From positions 221,466-285,465 of the forward strand of contig NZ_RJKR01000006.1 in the NCBI RefSeq assembly GCF_003752025.1: a stretch of DNA of 64,000 nt. The letters are read 5' to 3'. Positions 36,294-45,794 of this stretch are shown piece by piece. Position numbers and translations under genes: made by a program. The DNA comes from Curtobacterium sp. PhB115. GTDB taxonomy: Bacteria; Actinomycetota; Actinomycetes; Actinomycetales; Microbacteriaceae. Below the pieces are notes generated by a model, which was not told the DNA's origin, did no database searches, and worked only from the letters and a program-made list of their open reading frames with translations. Each line of letters starts with the position of its first letter. Position 1 is the stretch's first letter.

Positions 36294-36806
36294 CTACAGC
36301 GTGACGCCGTCCCAACGCGGCCCGGTCGCGGTGACGACGACGCGTCGGGGTTCGTCGGGGACGTCGTCGGGGTCGTCAGCCTCGGTCGCGGCTCCGGCCT
36401 CAGCACCCGTCGCCCGGGTGATCTCGACGTCGAGCACGCTGTCGCTGATGCCGTCGACCATGCCGCGCCCCCACTCGACGACGACGATCGCGGCGTCCCA
36501 GTCCAGGTCGAGGTCGTCGAGCTCCACGGGGTCCGACAGGCGGTACGCATCGACGTGCACCAGGTCGGGGCCGGCCGTCGTCGGGTGGGTCCGGGCGAGC
36601 ACGAACGTCGGGCTGGACACCTGACCACGCGCGCCGAGGGCGGCACCGAGGCCGCGCGTCAGCGTCGTCTTGCCGGCGCCGAGCGGCCCGGTCAGCACCA
36701 CGAGGTCACCCGCACGCAGGACCGCAGCCAACCGCGCCCCGAGTTCCCCCATCGCCTCGGTGCCGTCGACGGCCACGTCGAGCAGGACCCGTGCGGACTC
36801 GGTCAC
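36294..36806 (-). CDS. tsaE: tRNA threonylcarbamoyladenosine synthesis ATPase TsaE
   Basis: 170 residues. Small P-loop ATPase that resets the TsaD-TsaB complex. Walker A GPLGAGKTTLTRGLG, switch-like SSPTFVLARTH, HVDAYRL and the EWGRGM motif are all present. The GTG at 36806 overlaps the alr1 stop (GTGA). An acidic/Ala insertion (GAEAGAATEADDPDDVPDEP) lies near the C-terminus. Confidence 0.94.
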   Translation of the reverse strand: MTESARVLLDVAVDGTEAMGELGARLAAVLRAGDLVVLTGPLGAGKTTLTRGLGAALGARGQVSSPTFVLARTHPTTAGPDLVHVDAYRLSDPVELDDLDLDWDAAIVVVEWGRGMVDGISDSVLDVEITRATGAEAGAATEADDPDDVPDEPRRVVVTATGPRWDGVTL

Positions 36807-37969
36807 GGCCGGTCGCCCCGCAGGTACTCCCCGACGCGTCCTTCGACGTCGTGGCCCTCGTAGACGCGGGGCACCCGGGTGCCGATGCGGCAGACGATCT
36901 CCTCGCCGATGGTGCCGAGCTCGCGGCCCCACTCGAGGACGGTCATCTCGTCGTGCTCACCGGTGCCGAACAGCGTCACCGTGTCGCCGGTCTGGACGTC
37001 GTCGTCGCCGACGTCCACCAGGAACTGGTCCATCGCGACACGGCCGGCGATCGGGTACCGCTTGCCGCCGATCGCGACCTCGATGCGACCCTGCGCCAAC
37101 CGGGGGACGCCGTCGGCGTAGCCGACGGGCACCAGCGCCAGGGTCGTCTCCTGAGCGGTGCGGTACGTGTAGTCGTAGGAGACGCCGGTGTCGACCGGGA
37201 CGCGCTTGGTCTTCGCGACCGAGGCGGTCAGGGTCATCACGGGCTCGAGCCCGAGGTCGGCCGCCGAGACACCGTCAGCACCGGGGATCCCGAACAGGTT
37301 CGCGCCCATCCGGACCATGTCCTTGCGGAACTCCTTGCGCTCCAGCCCGGCGAGCGAGGCGGCGACGTGCTCCATCGGGAGGTCGAGCCCGAGGTCCTCG
37401 GCGATCTCGATCGCCGCGTCGAACACGGACACCGCCGCACTGTCCTCGTGGTCGGAGGACTCGGCCAGGTGCGTGTAGGCGGCGACGACCTCGATGCGGC
37501 CGTCGCGCTGGGCGTCCCGCGCGAGTTCGACCAGGGCGGGCCAGTCGGCCGGGGGCGCGCCGTCGCGGTGCAGTCCGGAGTCGACACCGAGGTGCACCCG
37601 TGCCGGACGCTGGTCGACCGCGTCGACGATGCGCCGGAGCTCGGCCACGTTCGACACGCCGAGGTCGACCGCGGAGTCGATGGCGTCGCGGAAGTCGAGC
37701 GCTGGGTCGTGCTGCCACGTGAAGAGGTGCACGTCCTCGCCGACGCCGATCGACCGCAGGCGCAGGGCTGCGGGGACGGTGAGGACACCGATCCAGCGGA
37801 TGCCGGCGTCGACGGCAGCGAGGGCGATCGGCTCGAGTCCGTGCCCGTAGGCGTCGGCCTTCATGATCGCCATCACCTGCACCGGGTTCATCCACTCGCG
37901 CACGAGGTCGAGGTTCGCCCGGTAGGCGTCGAGGTCGATGCGTGCCTGACGCAGCGGCGCGGAGCTCAC
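36803..37969 (-). CDS. alr: Alanine racemase family protein, first paralogue
   Basis: 388 residues. PLP enzyme; PLP-binding Lys in IMKADAYGHG (Lys37), catalytic Tyr region GVSYDYTYR, and GRVAMDQFLVDVG. It is immediately followed by, and overlaps by ATGA with, a second alr family gene. The two share only moderate identity, and in this one the Tyr motif is GVSYDYTY rather than the usual GVSYGxTW. Either copy could be the housekeeping alanine racemase; the other may act on another amino acid. Confidence 0.9.
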   Translation of the reverse strand: MSSAPLRQARIDLDAYRANLDLVREWMNPVQVMAIMKADAYGHGLEPIALAAVDAGIRWIGVLTVPAALRLRSIGVGEDVHLFTWQHDPALDFRDAIDSAVDLGVSNVAELRRIVDAVDQRPARVHLGVDSGLHRDGAPPADWPALVELARDAQRDGRIEVVAAYTHLAESSDHEDSAAVSVFDAAIEIAEDLGLDLPMEHVAASLAGLERKEFRKDMVRMGANLFGIPGADGVSAADLGLEPVMTLTASVAKTKRVPVDTGVSYDYTYRTAQETTLALVPVGYADGVPRLAQGRIEVAIGGKRYPIAGRVAMDQFLVDVGDDDVQTGDTVTLFGTGEHDEMTVLEWGRELGTIGEEIVCRIGTRVPRVYEGHDVEGRVGEYLRGDRP

Positions 37970-39069
37970 GTGGTCCTCCGTTCGACGCTGCGGCCGACCC
38001 GGGCGACCACCTCGTAGTTGATGGTGCCGATCGCTGCTGCCCAGTCCTCGACCGCGGGGTCACCGTTCGCCGGGTCACCCCAGAGCACGGCCTCGTCGCC
38101 GACGCTGACGTCGGCATCGCCGATGTCGACGTGCATCGCGTTCATCGCGACCCGTCCCACCACCGGGAAGGTCCGGTCGCCGATCCGGACCGAGACGCGG
38201 TTGCCGAAGTCGCGGTCGAAGCCGTCGGCGTACCCGAGGCCGATGACGGCGAGACGGGTGTCCGTCGACGCCCGCCAGGTGTAGCCGTAGGAGACGCCCT
38301 CTCCCGCGCCGACCGGCACGGTGCGCAGCACGGCGGCGGTCACGCGCATGGCCGGCCGGAGCCCGAGGTCCGCCGAGGTGCGGTCGGCGAACGGGCTGAG
38401 GCCGTAGAGCGCGAGGCCGACCCGGGACAGGTCGCGGCGGGTCTCCGGGACGGCGATGCTCGCGGCGCTGGCGGCGAGGTGCACCACGTCGGGCACGATC
38501 CCGTTGGCGGCGAGCCCGTCGAGTGCACGCTGGAGCGCGGCGTCCTGGTCGAGGTCGTCGGTCCGCGACGCGTTCGACAGGTGCGACATGAGCCCCTCGA
38601 CGCGGGTACGGTTCCCGCCGCGCGCCAGGGAACCGGCGGTCGCGAACAGTTCCGCCCACTCGGACTCCACCGCGCCGTTGCGGCTCAGACCGGTGTCGAC
38701 GCAGATGTGCACCGCACGGACCTCGGAGTCGGCCGCCGCGGACAGCTGCTCGACGCTCGACACCGCCGGGGTGATGTCGTACTGGGCGGCACGGCGGAAG
38801 TCCTCGTCGGGGGCGTGCAGCCACGCCAGGATCCGGACGCCCTCGTCGATGCCGCCCTGCCGCAGCGCGACGGCCTCGTCGATGTCCGCGACCCCGAGCC
38901 ACTCGGCCCCGGCGTCGACGAACGCCCGTGCGGCGTCGAGGGCTCCGTGCCCGTAGGCGTTGGCCTTGACGACCGCGATGACGCCGGCCGGAGCGACCTG
39001 CTCGGCGATCGTCGCGTAGTTCTCGATCAGGGCCTCACGATCGACCGTGATGCCGGTGAACGCACTCAA
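37966..39069 (-). CDS. Alanine racemase family protein, second paralogue
   Basis: 367 residues. PLP Lys in VVKANAYGHG (Lys35), standard catalytic motif GVSYGYTW, and GRVAMNAMHVDIG, where Asn replaces the Asp of the typical RVxMD. Canonical length and Tyr motif make it the better match to ordinary alanine racemase. It overlaps acpS at one end and the first paralogue at the other. Tandem alr genes are unusual, and B-type peptidoglycan of Microbacteriaceae may need other D-amino acids, such as D-ornithine in Curtobacterium. Confidence 0.9.
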   Translation of the reverse strand: MSAFTGITVDREALIENYATIAEQVAPAGVIAVVKANAYGHGALDAARAFVDAGAEWLGVADIDEAVALRQGGIDEGVRILAWLHAPDEDFRRAAQYDITPAVSSVEQLSAAADSEVRAVHICVDTGLSRNGAVESEWAELFATAGSLARGGNRTRVEGLMSHLSNASRTDDLDQDAALQRALDGLAANGIVPDVVHLAASAASIAVPETRRDLSRVGLALYGLSPFADRTSADLGLRPAMRVTAAVLRTVPVGAGEGVSYGYTWRASTDTRLAVIGLGYADGFDRDFGNRVSVRIGDRTFPVVGRVAMNAMHVDIGDADVSVGDEAVLWGDPANGDPAVEDWAAAIGTINYEVVARVGRSVERRTT

Positions 39070-39440
39070 TGCGATGTCCCCTCCAGGACCACGAACGCGG
39101 TCGCGATCCCTCCATCATGCGAGAGCGACAGGTGCACGCTCGTCACGCCACGCGCGTCGGCGACCTGACGGGCCTGCTGGTGCAACGTGAGCGACGGGTT
39201 CCGCTGGTCGTCGGACACCACCTCGAGGTCCTGCCAGCTGAGCCCGGCGCTGGACCCGAAGGCCTTGATCAGTGCCTCTTTCGCAGCGAACCGCGCCGCG
39301 AGGGACGCGATCGGCCGCGGTTCACCGTCGCGGACCTGCTCGGACGGCGTGAACAGGCGCGCCCGCATCGCCGGCGTGCGCACCAGCACCCGCTCGAACC
39401 GCTCCAGGTCGACCACGTCGACCCCGATGCCGATGATCAC
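39066..39440 (-). CDS. acpS: Holo-[acyl-carrier-protein] synthase
   Basis: 124 residues. Moves 4'-phosphopantetheine from CoA to acyl carrier proteins. Has the IIGIGVDVVDLERFERVL start with the Mg-binding Asp and RFAAKEALIKAFG with the Glu/Lys. GTG start; ATGA overlap with the second alr gene and eight bases after the glmS stop. Linked here to coaA, which makes the CoA precursor, though on separate transcripts. Confidence 0.94.
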   Translation of the reverse strand: MIIGIGVDVVDLERFERVLVRTPAMRARLFTPSEQVRDGEPRPIASLAARFAAKEALIKAFGSSAGLSWQDLEVVSDDQRNPSLTLHQQARQVADARGVTSVHLSLSHDGGIATAFVVLEGTSH

Positions 39441-39448
39441 GTCCGCGA

Positions 39449-41296
39449 CTACTCGACGGTGACCGACTTCGCGAGGTTGCGCGGCTGGTCGACGTCGAGG
39501 CCCTTGGCCGCGGCGAGCTCCATGCCGAACATGTGCAGCGGTGCCACGGCGAGCAGCGGCTCGAACAGCGGCGTCGCGAGCGGGATCCGCAGGACCTCGT
39601 CGGCGAACGGCAGCACGGCGGCGTCGCCTTCCTCGGCGATCGCGATCACCCGGGCGCCGCGGGCGCGGATCTCCTGGATGTTCGAGACGACCTTCGGGTG
39701 CAGCGAGCGCGGGTCGCGGGGCGACGGCACGATCACGAAGACGATCTGACCGGGCTCGATGAGCGCGATCGGACCGTGCTTGAGCTCGCCGGCGGCGAAA
39801 CCCTCGGCGTGGATGTACGCGAGTTCCTTGAGCTTCAGCGCACCCTCGAGCGCGATCGGGTAGCCGACGTGGCGGCCGAGGAACAGGACGCTGCGGGTGT
39901 CCGCCATCCAGCGGGCGAGGTCCTTGATGCCGGCGGCGTCGTCGATGGTCTGCTGCAGCTTCGGGGCGAGGCCCTCGAGCTCGGCGACCTGCTCGGCGAT
40001 CTGCTCGGTCGTGAGCGTGCCGCGGAGGGTCGCCAGGTGCAGTCCGAGCAGGTACAGCGCGACGCCCTGGGCGATGAAGGCCTTCGTCGACGCGACGGCG
40101 ACCTCGGGCCCGGCGTGCGTGTAGATCACGGCGTCGGACTCACGCGGGATGGTGGCGCCCTGCGTGTTGCAGATCGAGAGGACCTGCGCGCCCTGCTCAC
40201 GGGCGTACTTGACGGCCATCAGCGTGTCCATGGTCTCGCCGGACTGGCTGATCGAGACGACGAGGGTGCGCTCGTCCAGCACCGGGTCGCGGTAGCGGAA
40301 CTCGTGGGCGAGCTCGACCTCGACCGGGATGCGCGCCCACTGCTCGATGGCGTACTTGCCGAGGATGCCGGCGTACGCAGCGGTACCGCAGGCGATCACG
40401 ATGACGCGGTCGACGGTCGCCAGACGCTCGGCGATCGGGTCGAGGTCGGTCAGCGTGACCGCACCGTCGTGCACCCGACCGAGGATCGTCTTCGCGACGG
40501 CTTCGGGCTCCTCGCTGATCTCCTTCGCCATGAAAGAGCTCCAGCCGCCCTTGTCGGCGGCGGAGGCGTCCCAGTTCACCTCGAACTCGCTCGGGCTGGC
40601 CGGGGAGCCGTCGAAGTGGATGACGTCGACACCGTCGGGGCGGATCGTCGCGATCTCGTCCTGGCCGATCGACAGCGCGCGCTGCGTGTAGGCGACGAAC
40701 GCGGCGACGTCCGAGCCCATGAAGTTCTCGCCGTCGCCGAGCCCGACCACGAGGGGCGAGTTGCGACGAGCGCCGACGACGACGCCGGGCTGGTCGGCGT
40801 GCACGACGAGGAGCGTGAACGCGCCCTCGAGCCGCTGCACGGCCTGCTGCATCGCGGTGGTCAGGTCGCCCGTCTGCCGGAACGCCCGGCCGACCAGGTG
40901 CGCGGCCACCTCGGAGTCGGTCTCGCTGCGGAACTCGATGCCCTCGGCCTGCAGTTCGGCGCGGAGCTCGGAGAAGTTCTCGATGATGCCGTTGTGGATG
41001 AGCGCGAGCTTGTCGCCGTCGGCCAGGTGCGGGTGCGCGTTGCCGTCGGTCGGGCCGCCGTGGGTCGCCCAGCGGGTGTGCCCGATGCCCGTGGTGCCGT
41101 CCGGGATCGGCGACGACTCGAGCTCGTCGACGAGGGCCTGGAGCTTGCCGGCCTTCTTGGCGGAGACGAGGTCTCCGGCAGGGTCGACCACGGCGATGCC
41201 CGCCGAGTCGTAGCCGCGGTACTCGAGGCGACGGAGGCCACCGAGGAGGACGTCCTGGCTGCTGTTGCTGCCGACGTAGCCGACGATTCCACACAT
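39449..41296 (-). CDS. glmS: Glutamine-fructose-6-phosphate aminotransferase (isomerising)
   Basis: 615 residues. Makes glucosamine 6-phosphate for peptidoglycan precursors. N-terminal Cys2 nucleophile in MCGIVGYVG, RRLEYRGYDSAG, and two SIS domains (CGTAAYAG; SISQSGETMDT; LGRHVGYPIALEGALKLKE), ending in LAKSVTVE. The ATG at 41296 has TAGGAT seven bases before it and no Shine-Dalgarno, so a leaderless mRNA is likely. The upstream in-frame extension is not used since Cys must follow Met. First gene of the eight-gene run to tsaD. glmM, the next step, is 1.8 kb away. Confidence 0.97.
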   Translation of the reverse strand: MCGIVGYVGSNSSQDVLLGGLRRLEYRGYDSAGIAVVDPAGDLVSAKKAGKLQALVDELESSPIPDGTTGIGHTRWATHGGPTDGNAHPHLADGDKLALIHNGIIENFSELRAELQAEGIEFRSETDSEVAAHLVGRAFRQTGDLTTAMQQAVQRLEGAFTLLVVHADQPGVVVGARRNSPLVVGLGDGENFMGSDVAAFVAYTQRALSIGQDEIATIRPDGVDVIHFDGSPASPSEFEVNWDASAADKGGWSSFMAKEISEEPEAVAKTILGRVHDGAVTLTDLDPIAERLATVDRVIVIACGTAAYAGILGKYAIEQWARIPVEVELAHEFRYRDPVLDERTLVVSISQSGETMDTLMAVKYAREQGAQVLSICNTQGATIPRESDAVIYTHAGPEVAVASTKAFIAQGVALYLLGLHLATLRGTLTTEQIAEQVAELEGLAPKLQQTIDDAAGIKDLARWMADTRSVLFLGRHVGYPIALEGALKLKELAYIHAEGFAAGELKHGPIALIEPGQIVFVIVPSPRDPRSLHPKVVSNIQEIRARGARVIAIAEEGDAAVLPFADEVLRIPLATPLFEPLLAVAPLHMFGMELAAAKGLDVDQPRNLAKSVTVE

Positions 41297-41366
41297 GGCA
41301 CCGATCCTACGGTCTGCCTGGGCGCCCACCCTGCGAAGTCCCGGGGGTGGGGATAACGTTTCGGCC

Positions 41367-41852
41367 ATGGGACGGTTCGACGACATCGCGATCACGACGC
41401 TGCACGGCGAGGACACCACGTTCGGCACGTTCGCGGACAAGGCGGTGCTGGTCGTGAACGTCGCATCGCGCTGCGGGCTCGCGCCGCAGTACGAGCAGCT
41501 CGAGGCGCTCCAGAAGGAGTACGGCCCGCGCGGCTTCACGGTCCTCGGGTTCCCGAGCAACCAGTTCCTGCAGGAGCTCGGCTCGTCCGAGGCCATCGAC
41601 GAGTACTGCTCCACCACGTGGGGCGTCACCTTCCCGATGTCCGAGAAGGTCAAGGTCAACGGCAAGAGCGCCCACCCGCTGTACCAGGCGCTCAAGGAGA
41701 CCCCCGACGCCGACGGCAAGGCCGGGCGGGTCACCTGGAACTTCGAGAAGTTCCTCGTCGCCCCCGACGGCACCGTGTCGCGCTTCCGACCGACCACCAA
41801 GCCCGACGCCCCCGAGGTCATCGCAGCCATCGAGGCGGCCCTGCCCGCCTGA
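41367..41852 (+). CDS. Glutathione peroxidase family protein
   Basis: 161 residues. Peroxidatic Cys in [11 protein letters not shown], the conserved FPSNQF (Gln) and TWNFEKFLV (Trp, Asn) complete the catalytic tetrad. Such Cys-type enzymes in bacteria usually use thioredoxin or mycothiol rather than glutathione. Leaderless-type start: TAACGT (41354-41359) seven bases before ATG 41367. Divergent from glmS across 70 bp. Confidence 0.92.
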   Translation: MGRFDDIAITTLHGEDTTFGTFADKAVLVVNVASRCGLAPQYEQLEALQKEYGPRGFTVLGFPSNQFLQELGSSEAIDEYCSTTWGVTFPMSEKVKVNGKSAHPLYQALKETPDADGKAGRVTWNFEKFLVAPDGTVSRFRPTTKPDAPEVIAAIEAALPA

Positions 41853-41912
41853 CCGCGGACGCCACGCAGCACCGCGGACGTCAGGCAGCACCGCGGACGT
41901 CGCGCAGCAGCG
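41852..41912. repeat. 19-bp tandem repeat after the peroxidase gene
   Basis: ACCGCGGACG begins at 41852, 41871 and 41890; GCAGCACCGCGGACGTC-type units follow each 19 bp. The first copy overlaps the stop codon of the gene. Confidence 0.8.
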
Positions 41913-42009
41913 CGTGCGCGCGGAGCGCGGAGGACGGACAGGAGGCCCGCCCAGCGTCCGCAGCGCGCGGCACGCACCACGTGCCTCCAGGCCGAATACG
42001 CTCGTCCCC

Positions 42010-42954
42010 ATGCCGATCCCGGAGACCGCCGTCGCGCACCCGACCCCCTTCGTGGAGATCCCACGCGACGAGTGGTCGCAGCTCGCACCGAAGGAGCACC
42101 TGTCGCTCACCGAGACCGAGATCGTGCAGCTGCGCGGACTCGGTGACCGCCTGGACATGCAGGAGGTGCAGGAGGTCTACCTGCCCCTGTCGCGGCTGCT
42201 GACCCTGTACGCGGCCGGCGCGCGGAACCTGCACACCGAGACCAGTCGGTTCCTCGGTGAACGCGCGGGTCGGACGCCGTTCGTCATCGGCGTCGCCGGC
42301 TCCGTCGCCGTCGGGAAGTCCACGGTCGCCCGCCTGCTCCGCGAGCTCACGAAGCGCTGGCCGGACACCCCGCGGGTGGAGCTCGTCACCACCGACGGGT
42401 TCCTGTACCCGAACGCCGAGCTCGAACGCCGCGGGATCATGGACCGCAAGGGCTTCCCGGAGTCGTACGACCGCCGTTCACTGCTGCGCTTCGTGAGCCA
42501 GGTGAAGAGCGGGGCGGCCGAGGTCCGGGCGCCGTACTACTCGCACCTGGTCTACGACATCGTGCCGGACGCCGAGATCGTGGTGCGGCAGCCGGACGTG
42601 CTCATCGTCGAGGGCCTCAACGTGCTCGCGCCACCGGTGCACGGGCGGCTCGCACTGTCCGACCTGTTCGACTTCACGATCTACGTCGACGCCAAGACGA
42701 AGGACATCGAGTCCTGGTACGTCGACCGGTTCCTGGCGCTGCAGGAAGAGGCCTTCTCGAGCCCGGACTCGTTCTTCCACCGGTTCGCCTCGCTCTCGCG
42801 CGAGGACGCCGTGCGCACCGCGACCGAGGTGTGGCGGGCGATCAACGAGCCGAACCTGCTCGAGAACGTGCTGCCCACCCGCTCCCGCGCCACCCTGGTG
42901 CTGAAGAAGGGCGCGAACCACAAGGTGAACTCGGTCCTGCTCCGCAAGATCTAG
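42010..42954 (+). CDS. coaA: Type I pantothenate kinase
   Basis: 314 residues. Phosphorylates pantothenate in CoA synthesis. P-loop [12 protein letters not shown] near residue 98, [19 protein letters not shown], and the YYSHLVYDI and FDFTIYVDA strands typical of CoaA. Leaderless-type start, with TACGCT (41997-42002) seven bases before the ATG. Preceded by an intergenic GCCTCCAGGC hairpin arm. Confidence 0.95.
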   Translation: MPIPETAVAHPTPFVEIPRDEWSQLAPKEHLSLTETEIVQLRGLGDRLDMQEVQEVYLPLSRLLTLYAAGARNLHTETSRFLGERAGRTPFVIGVAGSVAVGKSTVARLLRELTKRWPDTPRVELVTTDGFLYPNAELERRGIMDRKGFPESYDRRSLLRFVSQVKSGAAEVRAPYYSHLVYDIVPDAEIVVRQPDVLIVEGLNVLAPPVHGRLALSDLFDFTIYVDAKTKDIESWYVDRFLALQEEAFSSPDSFFHRFASLSREDAVRTATEVWRAINEPNLLENVLPTRSRATLVLKKGANHKVNSVLLRKI

Positions 42955-43010
42955 CGGCGGGCCGCGCCGGTGCGCGGGTGCTCGCCCGATTGCGCCCCGG
43001 TACGGTCATC

Positions 43011-43032
43011 GCGCCCCGGAGAGTCGGGGCGC
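43011..43032 (+). terminator. Terminator after coaA
   Basis: GCGCCCCG (43011-43018), loop GAGAGT, CGGGGCGC (43025-43032); an additional GCGCCCCG copy at 42992-42999 could form an alternative pair. Confidence 0.6.
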
Positions 43033-43098
43033 AACGACCGCAGCGGGGCGCGAACGCCGCGCAGCACGAGCGCACCGCGGCGAACGAGCGACAGACCC

Positions 43099-44472
43099 CT
43101 ATGCGGCGTCGAGCGCCAGGCGCTCCTGCACCACGGCGGCGAGCTCCTCGGCGATGCGCTGGGCGTCGTCCTGGGATGCAGCCTCGACCATCACGCGAAC
43201 GACGGGCTCGGTGCCCGAGGGGCGGAGCAGGACACGGCCGCTGTCGCCGAGCGCGGCCGACGCGGCGGCGATGGCGTCCTGCACGCCCTGGTCGGCGAGC
43301 CCGTGGCGATCGACCCCGCGGACGTTGAGGAGCACCTGCGGGAAGATCGTCATGCAGGACGCGAGCTCCTGCAGGCTCTTGCCCGTCCGGGCCATCTCGG
43401 CGACCAGGTGCAGCCCCGTGAGGATGCCGTCACCCGTCGTGGCGAACTCGTTGAAGATGATGTGGCCGGACTGCTCGCCACCGATGGAGTAGTCGCCCTC
43501 GGTCATCTTCTCGAGCACGTAGCGGTCACCGACGCCGGTCTCGAGCACCGTGATGCCCGCGTCCGCCATCGCCCGCTTCAGGCCGAGGTTCGACATCACC
43601 GTCGCGACGAGGGTGTCGTCCTTCAGGCGCCCGCGCTGCTGCAGCGAGAGCGCGAGGATCGCCATGATCTGGTCGCCGTCGATCGCGTTGCCGGCGGCGT
43701 CCACCGCGAGGCAGCGGTCCGCGTCGCCGTCGTGGGCGATGCCGACGTCCGCACCGGCTTCGAGCACGGCGCGCGACAGGTTGTCGATGTGGGTGGACCC
43801 GACACCGTCGTTGATGTTCATGCCGTCCGGCTCGGCACCGATCAGGGTGACGCGGGCTCCGGCGTTGACGAACACCTCGGGCGAGACGCCGGCCGCGGCA
43901 CCGTTCGCGCAGTCGAGCACGACGTGGATGCCGTCGAGCCGGTGCGGCAGCGTGCCGAGCAGGTGCACGACGTAGCGGTCCTCGGCGTCGGCGAACCGGG
44001 TGATCCGGCCGACGTCGGCGCCGGTGGGGGTCGGTGCGGAGTGGTCGTGCATGGCCGCTTCGATGCGGTCCTCGACCTCGTCCGGCAGCTTGCGGCCACC
44101 CGTGGCGAAGAACTTGATCCCGTTGTCCGGGGCGGGGTTGTGCGACGCGGAGATCATCACGCCGAAGTCGGCGTCGATGTCCGCGACGAGGAACGCCGCA
44201 GCGGGGGTGGGGATGACCCCGGCGTCGAGCACGTCGACGCCGGCAGAGGCGAGCCCGGCCGCGACAGCGGAACCGAGGAACTCACCGGAGACGCGCGGGT
44301 CGCGCGCCAGGACCGCGCGCGGGCGCGGTCGACCGGACGCCCGGCGGGCGTCGGCATGGTGTCCGTGTGTGAGGACGGCCGCGCTCGCCTGGGCAAGACC
44401 CAGTGCGAGCGCGGCCGTCAGCTCGCCGTTGGCGAGACCACGAACCCCGTCGGTACCGAACAGACGCGGCAT
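43099..44472 (-). CDS. glmM: Phosphoglucosamine mutase
   Basis: 457 residues. Converts glucosamine 6-phosphate to the 1-phosphate. Phosphoserine loop ISASHNP (near residue 105), Mg loop DGDADR, sugar loop GGEQSGH, and phosphate loop RPSGTEP are all present. The ATG at 44472 begins [12 protein letters not shown], the usual start. The gene follows rpsI by 22 bases, so it belongs to the rplM-rpsI-glmM unit. Confidence 0.96.
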   Translation of the reverse strand: MPRLFGTDGVRGLANGELTAALALGLAQASAAVLTHGHHADARRASGRPRPRAVLARDPRVSGEFLGSAVAAGLASAGVDVLDAGVIPTPAAAFLVADIDADFGVMISASHNPAPDNGIKFFATGGRKLPDEVEDRIEAAMHDHSAPTPTGADVGRITRFADAEDRYVVHLLGTLPHRLDGIHVVLDCANGAAAGVSPEVFVNAGARVTLIGAEPDGMNINDGVGSTHIDNLSRAVLEAGADVGIAHDGDADRCLAVDAAGNAIDGDQIMAILALSLQQRGRLKDDTLVATVMSNLGLKRAMADAGITVLETGVGDRYVLEKMTEGDYSIGGEQSGHIIFNEFATTGDGILTGLHLVAEMARTGKSLQELASCMTIFPQVLLNVRGVDRHGLADQGVQDAIAAASAALGDSGRVLLRPSGTEPVVRVMVEAASQDDAQRIAEELAAVVQERLALDAA

Positions 44473-44494
44473 TGCGATCTTCAGCCGGTGACGA

Positions 44495-44980
44495 CTAGCG
44501 CTTCGAGAACTGCGAAGCCTTGCGGGCCTTCTTGAGACCGGCCTTCTTGCGCTCGATGACGCGAGCGTCACGGGTGAGGAAGCCGGCCTTCTTGAGGGTC
44601 GCGCGGTTGTTCTCGCGGTCGATCTCGTTCAGGGTGCGGGCGATGGCGAGGCGGAGTGCGCCGGCCTGACCCGAGGGGCCGCCACCGGTGATGCGGGCGA
44701 CGACGTCGTACGAGCCGAGGAGCTCGAGGACCTTGAACGGGTCGTTGATGAGCTGCTGGTGCAGCTTGTTCGGGAAGTAGTCCTCGAGCGTGCGGCCGTT
44801 GACCACGAACGTGCCGGAGCCCGGAACGAGGCGGACGCGCGCGATGGCCTCCTTGCGGCGCCCGACGGCACCGCCGGAGACGTTGAGGATCTGACGGGGA
44901 GCGGCCTCGGCAGCGGCGGGTGCGCTCTCCGTGGTGAAGCTCTCCGGGGTCTGGTCGAGGGAATCAGCGATCTGAGCCAT
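44495..44980 (-). CDS. rpsI: 30S ribosomal protein S9
   Basis: 161 residues. The core from [10 protein letters not shown] to the C-terminal [12 protein letters not shown] is standard S9, with the positively charged tail that reaches the decoding site. The first 33 residues ([20 protein letters not shown]) are a non-conserved acidic/Ala extension. Lies 37 bases after rplM. Confidence 0.96.
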   Translation of the reverse strand: MAQIADSLDQTPESFTTESAPAAAEAAPRQILNVSGGAVGRRKEAIARVRLVPGSGTFVVNGRTLEDYFPNKLHQQLINDPFKVLELLGSYDVVARITGGGPSGQAGALRLAIARTLNEIDRENNRATLKKAGFLTRDARVIERKKAGLKKARKASQFSKR

Positions 44981-45017
44981 GAGTTTCTCTATGTCCTTGA
45001 AGTCGTCGTGGCCGGAA

Positions 45018-45464
45018 CTACTGTGCGACCTGGTCGAAGATGTACGCCTTGGGCTGCTGCGCGGCGTGCGGGTGCTCCGCGCCGGCGTAGACCTTCAGCT
45101 TCTTGAGCTGCTCGCGACCGAGGGTGTTCTTCGGCAGCATGCCGCGGATCGCCTTCTCGACGGCGCGGGTGGGGTGCTTCTCGAGCATCTCCGGGTAGGA
45201 GGTCGCCGTGAGGCCGCCCGGGTAACCCGAGTGACGGTAGTAGACCTTCTTCGCGAGCTTCGAACCGGTCAGGGCGACCTTGTCGGCGTTCACGATGATG
45301 ACGTAGTCACCCATGTCCATGTGCTGGGCGAAGGTGGCCTTGTGCTTGCCGCGCAGGAGCGCCGCGGCGTGGGTGGCGAGACGGCCGAGGACGACGTCGG
45401 TGGCGTCGATGACGATCCAGTCGTGCTGGACGTCTGCCGGCTTCGGTGAGAACGTGCGAGTCAC
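45018..45464 (-). CDS. rplM: 50S ribosomal protein L13
   Basis: 148 residues from a GTG at 45464 ([16 protein letters not shown] start). Motifs [24 protein letters not shown] and GMLPKN are diagnostic. The upstream in-frame ATG at 45527 is not used: AGGAG just precedes the GTG. First gene of the operon, with a 130-base leader. Confidence 0.96.
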   Translation of the reverse strand: MTRTFSPKPADVQHDWIVIDATDVVLGRLATHAAALLRGKHKATFAQHMDMGDYVIIVNADKVALTGSKLAKKVYYRHSGYPGGLTATSYPEMLEKHPTRAVEKAIRGMLPKNTLGREQLKKLKVYAGAEHPHAAQQPKAYIFDQVAQ

Positions 45465-45496
45465 AGGAGTGCTGCTTTCGTGTCGAGGTGAGGAGT

Positions 45497-45633
45497 CCGT
45501 GAATCCCACTCCGGTCGGGGTTCCCACGGCAGAAGCCGGCGGAACACCCGGGTGGAGGGCTCATCTGACTGTCCGGCGCACGGGGCGCACAGACCAAGGT
45601 GAGAGCCTAGCGGGTCCGGGCCACGTCGGTCAA
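45497..45633 (-). promoter_or_regulatory. rplM promoter and leader hairpin
   Basis: Minus-strand promoter TTGACC (45633-45628), 18 bases, TAGGCT (45609-45604). The leader contains a stem between 45529 and 45497 (CCGTGGGAACCCC pairing with GGGATTCACGG), which ends about 33 bases before the start codon. It could be a ribosomal-protein leader used in feedback control; that is inferred. Confidence 0.55.
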
Positions 45634-45648
45634 ACGCGCCCGACTGCC

Positions 45649-45690
45649 GGCCTGGAGGCGCGGGGCGGGCCCGCACCGCGCCTCCAGGCC
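45649..45690. repeat. Perfect 15-bp hairpin of the GCCTGGAGGC family
   Basis: GGCCTGGAGGCGCGG (45649-45663) pairs with CCGCGCCTCCAGGCC (45676-45690). The ten-base core recurs in inverted pairs at 62154-62163/62229-62238 and singly at 41983-41992. Confidence 0.75.
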
Positions 45691-45718
45691 GTTCTGTGGT
45701 CGCGACCACCCCCGCATG

Positions 45719-45769
45719 GTGAGCAGGAATGGTCGGGTCGGCTGTGCGAACCCGACCATTCCTGCTCAC
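45719..45769 (-). terminator. 20-bp perfect hairpin after the nuclease gene
   Basis: The arms 45719-45738 and 45750-45769 are perfect inverted copies (GTGAGCAGGAATGGTCGGGT on the left). Eleven-base loop. It lies 26 bases beyond the stop of the ExeM gene and should end its transcript. Just beyond is a 14-bp palindrome, GTGGTCGCGACCAC (45696-45709). Confidence 0.75.
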
Positions 45770-45794
45770 GAAGTGCCCCCGTGGGGCGTGGGGA

